From the NCBI GenBank assembly GCA_963730225.1, contig CAVSQX010000001.1, forward strand, positions 1,426,001 through 1,490,000: a DNA stretch of 64,000 nt. Reading direction: 5' to 3'. The translations under genes and the position numbers were made by a program. The notes under the pieces were generated by a model, which saw nothing but the letters and a program-made list of their open reading frames with translations, did not search any database and was not told where the DNA came from. Below, in pieces: positions 46,853-55,638 of the stretch; positions within the stretch are counted from its first letter, which is position 1, and each line of letters begins with the position of its first letter. The DNA comes from CAVSQX01 sp963730225. GTDB lineage: Bacteria; Planctomycetota; Phycisphaerae; Tepidisphaerales; Tepidisphaeraceae.

Positions 46853-46900
46853 TCGATCGATTCCTGACTCATCTGAATTGTTCCAAAAGGAGCAGCGATC

Positions 46901-49195
46901 ATGCGCATTCGCTTCGGCCTGTCGGCCGTTGCGGCGCTGATAGTAGGCTTGGCCCTCATCAACGCCGCATCTGCACAACCTAACAACGTATCTTCAACTG
47001 CAAGTCCGACCGTCGACTCAACGCAACCCACGAGCCAGAGCGCTGTGCCGTTGCCGCCGCTGGTGCCGGTACTTGAACCTGTCACCGAGCCGACTCTAAC
47101 AGCCGTGCAATCGGCGCCGGCAACGCAGCCGGCGTCGGCCAGCACCGAGCCAACAGAGCAGACCAGCCCCACCGGGCATCTGGGAAATGTTGTGGTTACG
47201 TCGGACCTGGATCGAACCCGAGATCAGATCGCACCGAGCCTGGGCGCGAAAACTTACACCATCGGACCTAACGAGATTGCAGTGACGCCCCAGGGTGAAA
47301 ACGCGCCGTTTCAGCAAGTCCTGCTGCGGGCCCCGGGCGTTGTCGAAGATTCTTTCGGCCAGGTGCACGTTCGCGGGGAACATGCCAACCTCACGTACCG
47401 AGTCAACGGCGTGCTTCTTCCCGAAGGCCTCAACGGCTTCGGCCAGGAACTGGACACCCGCATCGTAGATTCGGTGACGCTCATCGACGGCAGCCTGCCG
47501 GCCCAGTTTGGATTTCACACCGCGGGCATCGTCGATGTCACTACCAAATCCGGTGCAAGCCTTAACAACAATGAGATCGCACTATACGGCGGAAGCTACG
47601 ACACGTTTCAACCATCGGTGATGTTCGGGGGCACGACCGGCCAACTGGATTACTTCTTTACCGGCTCCTACAAGCACGACGATATCGGGATCGAAAGCCC
47701 CACCTCCGCACTGCGGCCAATTCACGACGACACCGATCAGAACAAGTTCTTCACCTACCTCGCCTATCGCATCGACGATACGAGCCGGGTTACGCTGCTT
47801 TTGAATGCATCCTATTCGACGTTTCAGCTTCCCAACACGCCGGGATTGCCACAACAGTTCGATCTGGTGAATCGTCCTTACGCCGATTCTGCCACCACCA
47901 ACGAGAACCAGAATGAACAGGATTATTACTCGGTTCTCTCCTACCAAAAGACGATTGACAATGTTGCGCTTCAGCTATCGGTGTTCAGCCGGTACGGGCA
48001 AATCCGATTCGACCCCGATCCGATCAATGATCTCATATTCCAAGGCGTGGCGGGAAGTGTCTTCAATAGTTTTCTGACTAACGGCGTACAGTTTGACAGC
48101 TCTTATGTACTCAATGATCAGCACACGGTGCGGGCGGGATTTGAGGCTAATTACGAAGGCGAAATTCTCAACACGAATACCTCGGTCTTCCCGGTCGATC
48201 CGACGACGGGGATGCAGTCGTCCGACCAACCGTTTACCATCGAGGATGACAGCACCAATCACGCTCTTAGCGCGGGACTTTACGTACAGGACGAATGGCG
48301 GCTGACAAAGCAACTGACGTTGAACTACGGACTGCGCTACGATAACTTCGATGCTAATTTCGATAAGGAGTCGCAATTCAGCCCGCGGGCTAATCTGGTT
48401 TGGACGATTAACTCCGCCACTATCGCTCACCTTGGATATTCGCGGTACTTCGTACCGCCGCCAGTTCAATATGTCGCGCCGTCTACTCTGGCCAAATTCG
48501 CTGATACCACCAACGCATCAGAAAATGTGATTGACGGCGTTCCGCGCGTCGAGCGGTCGCACTACTTCGACGTGGGGATATCCCGGCAGATTACCACGCC
48601 GTGGCAGGTTAGCGTCGATGGGTTCTACAAAATCGCCCGCAATCTCGTCGATCTGGGTCAATTCGGCGACGCGCTGATCCTCTCGCCCTACAATTACGAT
48701 CATGCGTATGTTTACGGCGCCGAGCTAAGTAGCACCTACAAACAGGGAGGATTCTCGGCATTCGGCAATTTCTCCTGGGTGAACACGAAAGCAAAGGAAA
48801 TCGTTTCCCAGCAGTTTCAGTTTGACAACGACGAGCTGGCGTACATCAACAATAACTACATCAAGCTCGACCACGAGGGGAACTACACGGCCTCGGCCGG
48901 TGTTTCCTATGCCTGGAAGCGAGACCGTGTCTACGCGGATATCCTCTACGGCTCGGGCTTGCGGGCGGGATTTGCCAATCTACAAAAGGAACCGGAGTAT
49001 GCTCCGGTGAACGTCGGATATGAGCACGTCTTTCATCCCAACGGCTTTGGCAAAGATGTGGTGAGATTCCGCTTCGACATCCTCAACGTCTTTGACGAAG
49101 TCTATCAACTGCGCAACGGTAGCGGTTTGGGCGTCGAGGCGGCACAGTACGGCCAGCGCCGGACGTTTCTGGTGGGGCTTGCCTATGATTTTTAG
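46901..49195 (+). CDS. TonB-dependent outer-membrane receptor
   Basis: A 764-residue receptor with a signal peptide ending ASAQ (about residue 26) and a Pro/Thr/Ser/Gln-rich linker (27-95). The plug domain starts near 110: ENAPFQQVLLRAPGVVEDSFGQVHVRGEHANLTYRVNG. The beta-barrel follows with alternating strands (YNYDHAYVYGAELSSTYKQ; VRFRFDILNVFDEVYQLRNG) and the C-terminal aromatic FLVGLAYDF. It imports a scarce ligand across the outer membrane. The metal-motif protein before it hints at a metal complex, but the ligand is unknown. It overlaps the TonB gene start. Confidence 0.92.
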   Translation: MRIRFGLSAVAALIVGLALINAASAQPNNVSSTASPTVDSTQPTSQSAVPLPPLVPVLEPVTEPTLTAVQSAPATQPASASTEPTEQTSPTGHLGNVVVTSDLDRTRDQIAPSLGAKTYTIGPNEIAVTPQGENAPFQQVLLRAPGVVEDSFGQVHVRGEHANLTYRVNGVLLPEGLNGFGQELDTRIVDSVTLIDGSLPAQFGFHTAGIVDVTTKSGASLNNNEIALYGGSYDTFQPSVMFGGTTGQLDYFFTGSYKHDDIGIESPTSALRPIHDDTDQNKFFTYLAYRIDDTSRVTLLLNASYSTFQLPNTPGLPQQFDLVNRPYADSATTNENQNEQDYYSVLSYQKTIDNVALQLSVFSRYGQIRFDPDPINDLIFQGVAGSVFNSFLTNGVQFDSSYVLNDQHTVRAGFEANYEGEILNTNTSVFPVDPTTGMQSSDQPFTIEDDSTNHALSAGLYVQDEWRLTKQLTLNYGLRYDNFDANFDKESQFSPRANLVWTINSATIAHLGYSRYFVPPPVQYVAPSTLAKFADTTNASENVIDGVPRVERSHYFDVGISRQITTPWQVSVDGFYKIARNLVDLGQFGDALILSPYNYDHAYVYGAELSSTYKQGGFSAFGNFSWVNTKAKEIVSQQFQFDNDELAYINNNYIKLDHEGNYTASAGVSYAWKRDRVYADILYGSGLRAGFANLQKEPEYAPVNVGYEHVFHPNGFGKDVVRFRFDILNVFDEVYQLRNGSGLGVEAAQYGQRRTFLVGLAYDF

Positions 49196-49805
49196 CGTGG
49201 CGCGACCTACATCGAGTGAAACCCGATTGCTGCCGGCGGCGACGGCCGTGCTGTGGCTGGGATGTGTGGAAGTCGGACTGCTCGGACTCTGGCTGGGATA
49301 TCCGTATCCTCGTCCGCCGGTAAAGGAACCGACGCCGGTGCAGGCGGAAGTGTTGAACGTGCAGATCACCAATGCGCCGTTGCCGCCGCTGAGCTTGGAG
49401 GCGCCGCGGTTGCCCGCGCCGATGTCACCGCCGCCGCTGACGGCGATGGCAATGCCGAGTCCGCCGGACGCGATGGCGCAGCCTGATGAGCATCCGCCTC
49501 CGATCGCGGCGATACCGCATGGGCCGGTCCAGCAATTGGTTTATGGGCGCGGCGAAGGCGTGCAACCGGCGCCGGAGTATCCACAGGAAGCGGTGCTGGC
49601 CCGGCAGCAGGGCGTGGTGGTGATTCGGTTTCGCGTCGGACCGGATGGGCGAGTGCAGATGGCCCGGGCCACCTCGCCGTGCCCCTGGCCGTTGCTCAAC
49701 CAGGCGGCGCTGCGGGCCGTCAGCGACACCTGGCAATTCCGTCCGGGACCGGTGCGCTGGTACGACGTTTCGATCGACTTTCAGCTTCGAGAAAGAACTT
49801 ATTGA
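49185..49805 (+). CDS. tonB: TonB energy-transducing protein
   Basis: A 206-residue protein: a membrane anchor at about residues 18-38 (AATAVLWLGCVEVGLLGLWL), a Pro-rich periplasmic spacer (PPVKEPTP...PPPLTAMAMPSPPDAMAQPDEHPPPIAA) and a C-terminal TonB domain (PAPEYPQEAVLARQQGVVVIRFRVGPDGRVQMARATSP...LRAVSDTWQFRPG). The start at 49185 overlaps the receptor's stop codon by 11 bp. It connects the ExbBD motor encoded immediately downstream to the receptor. A dedicated TonB in the receptor operon implies a self-contained uptake system. Confidence 0.88.
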   Translation: MIFSVARPTSSETRLLPAATAVLWLGCVEVGLLGLWLGYPYPRPPVKEPTPVQAEVLNVQITNAPLPPLSLEAPRLPAPMSPPPLTAMAMPSPPDAMAQPDEHPPPIAAIPHGPVQQLVYGRGEGVQPAPEYPQEAVLARQQGVVVIRFRVGPDGRVQMARATSPCPWPLLNQAALRAVSDTWQFRPGPVRWYDVSIDFQLRERTY

Positions 49806-49812
49806 GGAATTC

Positions 49813-50496
49813 ATGATCCAACCGTTTCTGGCCAACATCATCGTCGATTATTTTTTGCAGGGCGGGCCGATCATGTGGCCGATTCTGCTGGCGCTGCTGG
49901 CGGCGCTGACGGTTGTGCTGGAACGTTCGCTGTGGTGGTGGCGGTTGCGGCGGCGGTGCGATTCGGACCGGCTTCGGCGCAGTTTCGAGGCGATCTCGGC
50001 CGGGCAGTTCGATGCCGCGCTGGACCTGACCGACGAGCCGGACGATCCATTCCTGCGAACGATCCACGACGGGCTGCTTCAGGCGCACAGTTCGCTGCTG
50101 GGGGCGATGCAGATTCGCGCCTCCGACGAGTTGGAAGGGGGCGAGCGATTGCAGTGGATTTTGGGGACGCTGATTACGCTGGCGCCGCTGCTGGGATTGC
50201 TGGGCACGATCGTGGGGATCATGCGATCGTTTCATTTTGTCGGCGACGAGCAGTTGGCTCCGACGAAAGTGAGCGGCGGAATCGCCGAAGCCCTCATTGC
50301 CACGGCGTGCGGATTGAGCATCGCGATCCTCTGTCTGCTTCCATACAACTATTTCAACCGCCGACTGGCGAGTCTTCGCTCGCGGCTGGAACGAACGATC
50401 AATCATGTCGAGTTGCTCGTCGAAGCGGCCAAGCATCACGGCTACGATCTTGAGGAATTCGCGCGGGACCGCGCTTTGAAAACCGTCTCAACCTGA
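49813..50496 (+). CDS. exbB: ExbB/TolQ/MotA-family proton channel subunit
   Basis: A 227-residue inner-membrane protein. A first helix at about 13-32 (GGPIMWPILLALLAALTVVLE), a cytoplasmic domain, then two helices in RLQWILGTLITLAPLLGLLGTIVGIMRSF and GGIAEALIATACGLSIAILCLLPYNYF with the conserved Thr/Pro residues that form the proton path. The start at 49813 has TGAGGA overlapping the end of the tonB gene. With ExbD it forms the motor that energises TonB. Confidence 0.9.
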   Translation: MIQPFLANIIVDYFLQGGPIMWPILLALLAALTVVLERSLWWWRLRRRCDSDRLRRSFEAISAGQFDAALDLTDEPDDPFLRTIHDGLLQAHSSLLGAMQIRASDELEGGERLQWILGTLITLAPLLGLLGTIVGIMRSFHFVGDEQLAPTKVSGGIAEALIATACGLSIAILCLLPYNYFNRRLASLRSRLERTINHVELLVEAAKHHGYDLEEFARDRALKTVST

Positions 50497-50509
50497 AAGG
50501 CAAATTCTT

Positions 50510-50945
50510 ATGCCCGTCAAACTCGGCCAGAAAACATTGTCCGAAAACGCCGAAGCGCGGATCGAGATCATTCCGCTGATCGACATCATGTTTTTTCTGC
50601 TGGCGTCGTTCATGCTGGTGAGCCTGAGCATGGTGAACATGAAGAGCATGAAGGTGAATCTTCCGGCGGCCAAGAACGCAGCGCAGGAGTTGAAGAAGGA
50701 TTTTGTGGGTATCTCGGTAGACCAGTCGGGCGAGCTATTTCTGGACAAGCAGCCGGTGGCCGGCAATGAGTTGATCCGCAAACTGGCGGCGGCGCAGGCG
50801 GCCAATGCAAATCTGAAGGTTTTCATCAGCGGCGACGAAAACGCCCGGCATGGCGCGATCATTCGCGCTGGACCTGGTGCGCTCGGCGGGCATCGACAAG
50901 GTCGCGTTTGAAATCAGTCCGACAAAGAAGGCGGGTACACCATGA
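50510..50945 (+). CDS. exbD: ExbD/TolR-family motor subunit, frameshifted near the C-terminus
   Basis: The N-terminus is normal: ARIEIIPLIDIMFFLLASFMLVSLS carries the essential Asp of ExbD in its membrane helix. As read the frame ends at 50911 with non-homologous residues after NARHGAIIR. In another frame the expected tail continues ALDLVRSAGIDKVAFEIS and stops at 50943-50945, overlapping the next start codon as ATGA. A lost GC in the repeat CGCGCGCTGG near 50,863 would explain it. The intact gene overlap suggests the true sequence encodes about 145 residues. Confidence 0.82.
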
Positions 50946-51394
50946 ACCGGGCGATGCAGATCTTCAATTTTCTGGGTGTTTGCGTGCTGGCGGTTCTGTG
51001 CGCGGCGCAGTGGCGGATCAACCGGCAGGTGAATCTGCGCGCGGTGGATTTGCAGCGGACGGTACTGAACCAGACCGATCGGCTTTCGGAGCAGGATAGG
51101 ACGATCAAACAGGATGGGCAGGATCTGGACGATTTTCGCCAGCGGCTGGAGATCTCCGAATCCGCGTTGTCCGAAACGCAGAGCAAGCTGGCGACGGCGG
51201 CGGCGCAGCGCGATCAACTGCGAGCGAGCCTGAACCAATGGATGGAGGCCGTGGCCCAGCGCGACGCCGCACTGAAACTGGCGGGCCAGGAGATCCAGAA
51301 GTTGGCCCAGCAGCGCAACGACGCGATTGAAAAATTCAACGATCTGGCGGCGAAATACAACGCCATGGTAAAGGAAATGGGGGCCGGGTCGTGA
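50942..51394 (+). CDS. Membrane-anchored coiled-coil protein of the TonB operon
   Basis: A 150-residue protein with one N-terminal membrane helix (about 8-24) and a long coiled coil over most of the rest, rich in Gln, Arg, Glu and Leu (heptads from about residue 30 to 145). It has no enzymatic motif. It overlaps the repaired ExbD stop by ATGA, so it belongs to the operon. Similar small coiled-coil proteins follow exbBD in planctomycetes. It may scaffold the motor or span the periplasm, but no function is known. Confidence 0.7.
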   Translation: MNRAMQIFNFLGVCVLAVLCAAQWRINRQVNLRAVDLQRTVLNQTDRLSEQDRTIKQDGQDLDDFRQRLEISESALSETQSKLATAAAQRDQLRASLNQWMEAVAQRDAALKLAGQEIQKLAQQRNDAIEKFNDLAAKYNAMVKEMGAGS

Positions 51395-51526
51395 AGGGGT
51401 CAAAAATCGGTTGTCGGCTCACCTGTTTAGGGTAATCGTTGTTTTTACAGGTTGGGCGGTAGAATCACGACAGTGCGCGGATTGCGCAGTGGGTTTTAGA
51501 TCCGTCAGCTCGCAGGATGCGGACAG

Positions 51527-51994
51527 ATGGACGGCACGATTCAAATCCTTGTTTTTCGTCTCGACGATCGGCAATTCGGCCTGCGCCTCGAGCAGATTCG
51601 ACGTGTGATACGCGCGGTGGATTGCACCCCCCTGCCATCGGCCCCGGAGGCGGTCAGCGGCGTGATTAATTTTCACGGCAGCATTCTGCCGGTGCTGAAC
51701 GTCCGTTGGAAATTTGGTTTTGCGGCACGGGAGATCGGCCCGGATGACCAGTTCATCATCGCGCGGACTTCCCGCCGGGCGGCGGCGCTGGTGGTCGATG
51801 ACGTGCTGGACGTAGCCGATGCGCCGGCGGAGGAATTTGTGCCAGCGGGCAGTTTTTTCCAATCGCTGGATCAAATTGAAGGCGTCGTCGTACGGGAAGA
51901 CGGCATGGTGCTGATCCACGATCTGGATCGGTTTCTTTCTCTGGATCACGAACGGGCATTGGAAAAAGCCCTGGAGCCGACGCATGGAAGTTAG
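51527..51994 (+). CDS. cheW: CheW-like coupling protein (1)
   Basis: A 155-residue single CheW domain: TIQILVFRLDDRQFGLRLEQIRRVIRAVDCTPLPSAPEAVSGVINFHGSILPVLNVR is the typical start, and the C-terminal region EGVVVREDGMVLIHDLDRFLS fits as well. It links receptors to CheA in a signalling array. It is the first gene of the Che operon and overlaps the CheR gene by 11 bp. It occupies the WspB position. The 132-bp gap before it should contain the operon promoter; no clear sigma70 or flagellar-type promoter was recognised. Confidence 0.9.
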   Translation: MDGTIQILVFRLDDRQFGLRLEQIRRVIRAVDCTPLPSAPEAVSGVINFHGSILPVLNVRWKFGFAAREIGPDDQFIIARTSRRAAALVVDDVLDVADAPAEEFVPAGSFFQSLDQIEGVVVREDGMVLIHDLDRFLSLDHERALEKALEPTHGS

Positions 51995-53429
51995 CATTTC
52001 CGATGCGCAGCTTTCGCGCTTCAGCGAATTTGTCGCGCAGGCGATGGGTCTGCACTTTCCACCGGCGCGCTGGTCGGATTTGCGGCGAGGAATTGCGGCG
52101 ACGGCGCATGAGCTTGGATTGGAGGATTCGGCTGCCGCGGCGCAGTGGTTGATGTCCGAGCGAGTTTCGCAAAGCCAACTGGAAATCCTGGCGAGCAATC
52201 TGACCGTCGGCGAAACTTACTTTTTCCGCGAGAGCCGGGTTTTTAAGGTTTTGTCGGACGAGATTTTTCCTGAATTGATGCGCCGGCCGCCGGATGGTCG
52301 GCGGCAATTACGAATTTGGAGCGCCGCGTGTTGCACGGGCGAGGAGCCGTATTCGATCGCAATTTGTCTGCAACGGGCGATCGCCGACTGGGCGGATTGG
52401 AACATTTCGATTCTGGGGACGGACATCAATCCGCGCTTTGTGCGAAAGGCGATGGCCGGGGTATTTGGGCCATGGTCGTTCCGCGACGCGCCGGATTGGC
52501 TCAAGGCGGAATATTTCCGCCCCACAGCCGACGGGCAGTTTGAGATCGTGCCGCAGATCAGAAGCATGGTGCGATTCGCGCATCTCAATTTGGCCCTGGA
52601 CGTGTATCCGTCGCTGATCAACGACACCAATGCGATGAACCTGATCTTTTGCCGGAACGTGTTGATGTATTTCACGGGCGAGCAGGCGGAGCGGGTGATT
52701 GAAAAACTGTATCGGGCGCAGGTTGAAGGGGGTTGGCTGATGGTCAGCGCCAGCGAGTTGCCACAGCTTTCGCAATCGGCTTACGCGCCGATGAGCCTTT
52801 TCGGCGCGACGATTTTTCAGAAGCGTGGCCAAAGGCCACGGCAAGTTCCACCGCCGCCGGCGCGGATCAACAGCTTGTTTGCGGGGAAAATACACGCTGT
52901 GTCGCCGCCTCCGGTTCCAACGATTCCGGTCATGCGTCTGGCCAAGCCGCCGCCGCGTCTTTCGGCGCGGTCGTTGTACGAGCAGGGTCGCTACGCGGAA
53001 GCTGTCGAGAATCTCACGGAAACCGCCGAGCATGCCGAGGCGGAGGATGTCTCGTTGCTGGCCCGATGCCTGGCCAATCTGGGCAACTTGGAAGCGGCGT
53101 TGGAATGCTGCGACCGTTGGATCGCGGGCGACAAATTGAACGCCAACGCGCACTATCTCCGAGCCGTCATCCGACAGGAGCAGGGAGCAGGCGACGAAGC
53201 CGTCGCTTCGTTGCGGTGCGCGCTGTATCTCGATCCGGATATGGTGTTGGCGCACTTTGCGCTTTGCAACATCGCGAGCGAGCGCGGCAACACGGACGAG
53301 GCGGAAAAGCACAAGATCAATGCGCTGCGTTTACTGAGCCGGCGCGGGCAGGATGATGTTGTGCCGGAATCGGAAGGGATCACCGCGGGGCGGTTGGCGA
53401 CGATGATTGGCGGGGAGGCAGGGGAATGA
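51984..53429 (+). CDS. cheR: CheR methyltransferase with C-terminal TPR domain (WspC-like)
   Basis: A 481-residue protein. The all-helical CheR N-domain (1-75) precedes LTVGETYFFRE and the SAM-binding fold (RIWSAACCTGEEPYSIAI, ILGTDINPRFVRKA, LIFCRNVLMYF). After a Pro-rich linker (~280-320), residues 325-440 form TPR repeats (SLYEQGRYAEAVENLTETAEHAEAEDVSLLARCLANLGNLEAALEC). This CheR-TPR layout matches WspC of Wsp-type systems. It methylates the receptors encoded downstream. It overlaps the second CheW gene by ATGA. Confidence 0.92.
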   Translation: MEVSISDAQLSRFSEFVAQAMGLHFPPARWSDLRRGIAATAHELGLEDSAAAAQWLMSERVSQSQLEILASNLTVGETYFFRESRVFKVLSDEIFPELMRRPPDGRRQLRIWSAACCTGEEPYSIAICLQRAIADWADWNISILGTDINPRFVRKAMAGVFGPWSFRDAPDWLKAEYFRPTADGQFEIVPQIRSMVRFAHLNLALDVYPSLINDTNAMNLIFCRNVLMYFTGEQAERVIEKLYRAQVEGGWLMVSASELPQLSQSAYAPMSLFGATIFQKRGQRPRQVPPPPARINSLFAGKIHAVSPPPVPTIPVMRLAKPPPRLSARSLYEQGRYAEAVENLTETAEHAEAEDVSLLARCLANLGNLEAALECCDRWIAGDKLNANAHYLRAVIRQEQGAGDEAVASLRCALYLDPDMVLAHFALCNIASERGNTDEAEKHKINALRLLSRRGQDDVVPESEGITAGRLATMIGGEAGE

Positions 53430-53968
53430 ATCCGAATTTAGCCGAGGAAAAACGAACGAGAGAGATTCTCAGGTCGCGCGCCCGGGAGTTGGCCAAGCCG
53501 ATTGGCAACTCCGGCGCGGCCGGGGAACTGGTGCAGGTCATCGAGTTTCGGCTGGCGATGGAACGCTACGGCGTGGAACAGAAATACGTGCGGGAAGTTC
53601 AGCCGCTGCGCGAGCTGACGCCGCTGGCGTGCACGCCGGCGTTTGTGTGCGGACTGATCAACGTGCGCGGGCGGATTCTGCCGGTAATCGACATCAAGAA
53701 ATTCTTCGATCTGCCCGAAGGCGGAATCACCGACCTGCACATGGTGATCATCGTGCATCGAGGCGAAGTCGATCTGGGCATTCTGGCCGACGCCGTTGCG
53801 GGAGTGGCGGCCATCGCACCCGGCGACATTCAGCCGTCGCTGCCGACGCTCACGGGTGTCCGGGCAAAATATCTGCTGGGCGTCACCGAGCAGCGACTGG
53901 TGATTCTGGATGTCGCGAAAATTCTGGATGATCCGAGGATTGTCGTGGAGGAGGAAGTGCCGGATTGA
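53426..53968 (+). CDS. cheW: CheW-like coupling protein (2)
   Basis: A 180-residue CheW protein with an extra ~35-residue N-terminal helix (RTREILRSRARELAKP) before the domain (LVQVIEFRLAMERYGVEQKYVREVQPL...CTPAFVCGLINVRGRILPVIDIKKFF). It occupies the WspD position. Two CheW proteins in one operon usually mean separate receptor and kinase contacts. The next gene starts 30 bp after its stop with a GGAACG ribosome site. Confidence 0.9.
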   Translation: MNPNLAEEKRTREILRSRARELAKPIGNSGAAGELVQVIEFRLAMERYGVEQKYVREVQPLRELTPLACTPAFVCGLINVRGRILPVIDIKKFFDLPEGGITDLHMVIIVHRGEVDLGILADAVAGVAAIAPGDIQPSLPTLTGVRAKYLLGVTEQRLVILDVAKILDDPRIVVEEEVPD

Positions 53969-53998
53969 GAGCAGAAACGCTCAAACAAAGGAACGCTC

Positions 53999-55609
53999 AT
54001 GAAATGGACGGTCGGAGCGAAAATCGGAACGGGGTTTGGGCTGGCGCTGGCGATCCTGGCGGTCATTGCCGTGGTTGCGTACCGCAGCACCAACAAACTG
54101 ATTGAGTCGGCCGACTGGGTATCGCACTCGCATCAGGTGCTCGAATCGCTGGGCGGGGTAATCCAGGCGTTCACCGACGCGGAAACCGGCCAGCGCGGGT
54201 TCATCATCACCGGACAGGAGCAATATCTGGAGCCGTACAACTCTGGAATTGCGGTCGTCGATCAACACGTTTCCCGGCTGCGATATCTGACGGTCGACAA
54301 TCCCATCCAGCAGCAACGGCTCGATGTTCTGGAGCCACTGGTCAAACAGCGTCTGGCTCTGCTCAAGGAAGGGATCGATATCCAACGGGACAAAGGCGCC
54401 GAACCCGCGCGGCAGTGGGTGCTGAATGGAAAGGGTAAAGAACAGATGGATCAAATCCGAAGCATCATCGGGGCAATGCGGGAGGAGGAACTTTCGCTGC
54501 TGAAACAGCGCGATGACGAAGCCCAGGTACGGGCGGAGAACACGAGAATGGTAATCGTGGCGGGAACGATCGGTGCGCTGGTGGTTTTGTCGATCGCGGG
54601 ATTCTCGATCACGCGCAATATCTCCAAACCATTGCGGGAAATCACGGTCACCGCCGAGCGCATCGCTTCGGGGGATCTTCAGGTGAACATTGCGGCCAGC
54701 CCCCGCATGGATGAAGTGGGAGTTTTGTCGCGGGCTTTTGCGCTGATGGTGGAGAATCTTCGCCGGATGACCGGGCAGGTGGCCGAAGGGGTGAATGTTC
54801 TAAGCACGTCGGCGAACGAGATTTCAACCTCGACGACGCAACTGGCTGCCGGAGCGAGCGAGACGGCGACCGCCGTGGCGGAGACGACCGCCACGGTGGA
54901 AGAAGTTCGGCAAACGGCGCAGGTAGCCAACGAAAAATCGAGGCACGTTTCGGAGAGCGCGCAGAAGGTGGCGATGACGGCGCAGGCGGGGCAGCAATCG
55001 ACGCAGGGAACGATCGCCGACATGGATCGTATCCGCCGGCAGATGGTTTCGGTGGCCGACAGCATGGTGCGGCTGAGCGAACAGAGCCAGTCCGTGGGGC
55101 AGATCATCGCAACAGTTGACGATTTGTCGGCACAATCCAATCTGCTGGCGGTCAACGCGGCCATCGAGGCGGCCAAGGCGGGTGAGAACGGCAAGGGATT
55201 TGCCGTCGTCGCGCAGGAAATTCGCAGCCTTTCGGATCAATCGAAACAGGCGACCAACCAGGTGCGCGGGATTCTCAGCGACATTCAAAAAGCAACCAGC
55301 GCGGCGGTGATGGCGACCGAACAGGGGACCAAAGCCGTGGAAGCCGGGGTGCAGCAATCGGGGCAGGCGGGGCAATCGATCGCGACGCTTTCGAGCAGCG
55401 TCAGCGAGGCCGCCCAGGCCGCGACGCAGATCGCCGCCTCGAGCCAGCAGCAGTTGGTGGGAGTCGATCAGGTCGCCACGGCGATGGAGAACATCAAGCA
55501 AGCCAGCTCACAAAATGTCGTCAGCGCCAAGCAACTGGAATTGGCTGCGCAGAATCTCAAGGCGTTGGGCCAGAGACTGAGCCATCTGGTCGCTCAGTAC
55601 AAATTTTAG
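53999..55609 (+). CDS. Methyl-accepting chemotaxis protein with CHASE3 domain (copy 1)
   Basis: A 536-residue receptor: helix at 10-30, a periplasmic CHASE3 domain (WVSHSHQVLESLGGVIQAFTDAETGQRGFIITGQEQYLEPY), a second helix near 180-200, a single HAMP-like segment (SKPLREITVTAERIASGDLQVNI...DEVGVLSRAFALMVENLRR), then the signalling domain with the hairpin tip around DDLSAQSNLLAVNAAIEAAKAGENGKGFAVVAQEIRSL. It is a near-twin of the next gene but lacks 39 residues of HAMP. CHASE3 is a small-molecule or envelope-state sensor of unknown ligand. Confidence 0.92.
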   Translation: MKWTVGAKIGTGFGLALAILAVIAVVAYRSTNKLIESADWVSHSHQVLESLGGVIQAFTDAETGQRGFIITGQEQYLEPYNSGIAVVDQHVSRLRYLTVDNPIQQQRLDVLEPLVKQRLALLKEGIDIQRDKGAEPARQWVLNGKGKEQMDQIRSIIGAMREEELSLLKQRDDEAQVRAENTRMVIVAGTIGALVVLSIAGFSITRNISKPLREITVTAERIASGDLQVNIAASPRMDEVGVLSRAFALMVENLRRMTGQVAEGVNVLSTSANEISTSTTQLAAGASETATAVAETTATVEEVRQTAQVANEKSRHVSESAQKVAMTAQAGQQSTQGTIADMDRIRRQMVSVADSMVRLSEQSQSVGQIIATVDDLSAQSNLLAVNAAIEAAKAGENGKGFAVVAQEIRSLSDQSKQATNQVRGILSDIQKATSAAVMATEQGTKAVEAGVQQSGQAGQSIATLSSSVSEAAQAATQIAASSQQQLVGVDQVATAMENIKQASSQNVVSAKQLELAAQNLKALGQRLSHLVAQYKF

Positions 55610-55638
55610 ACCGAGGTCTTCAGAAGCGAGGAACGCTC

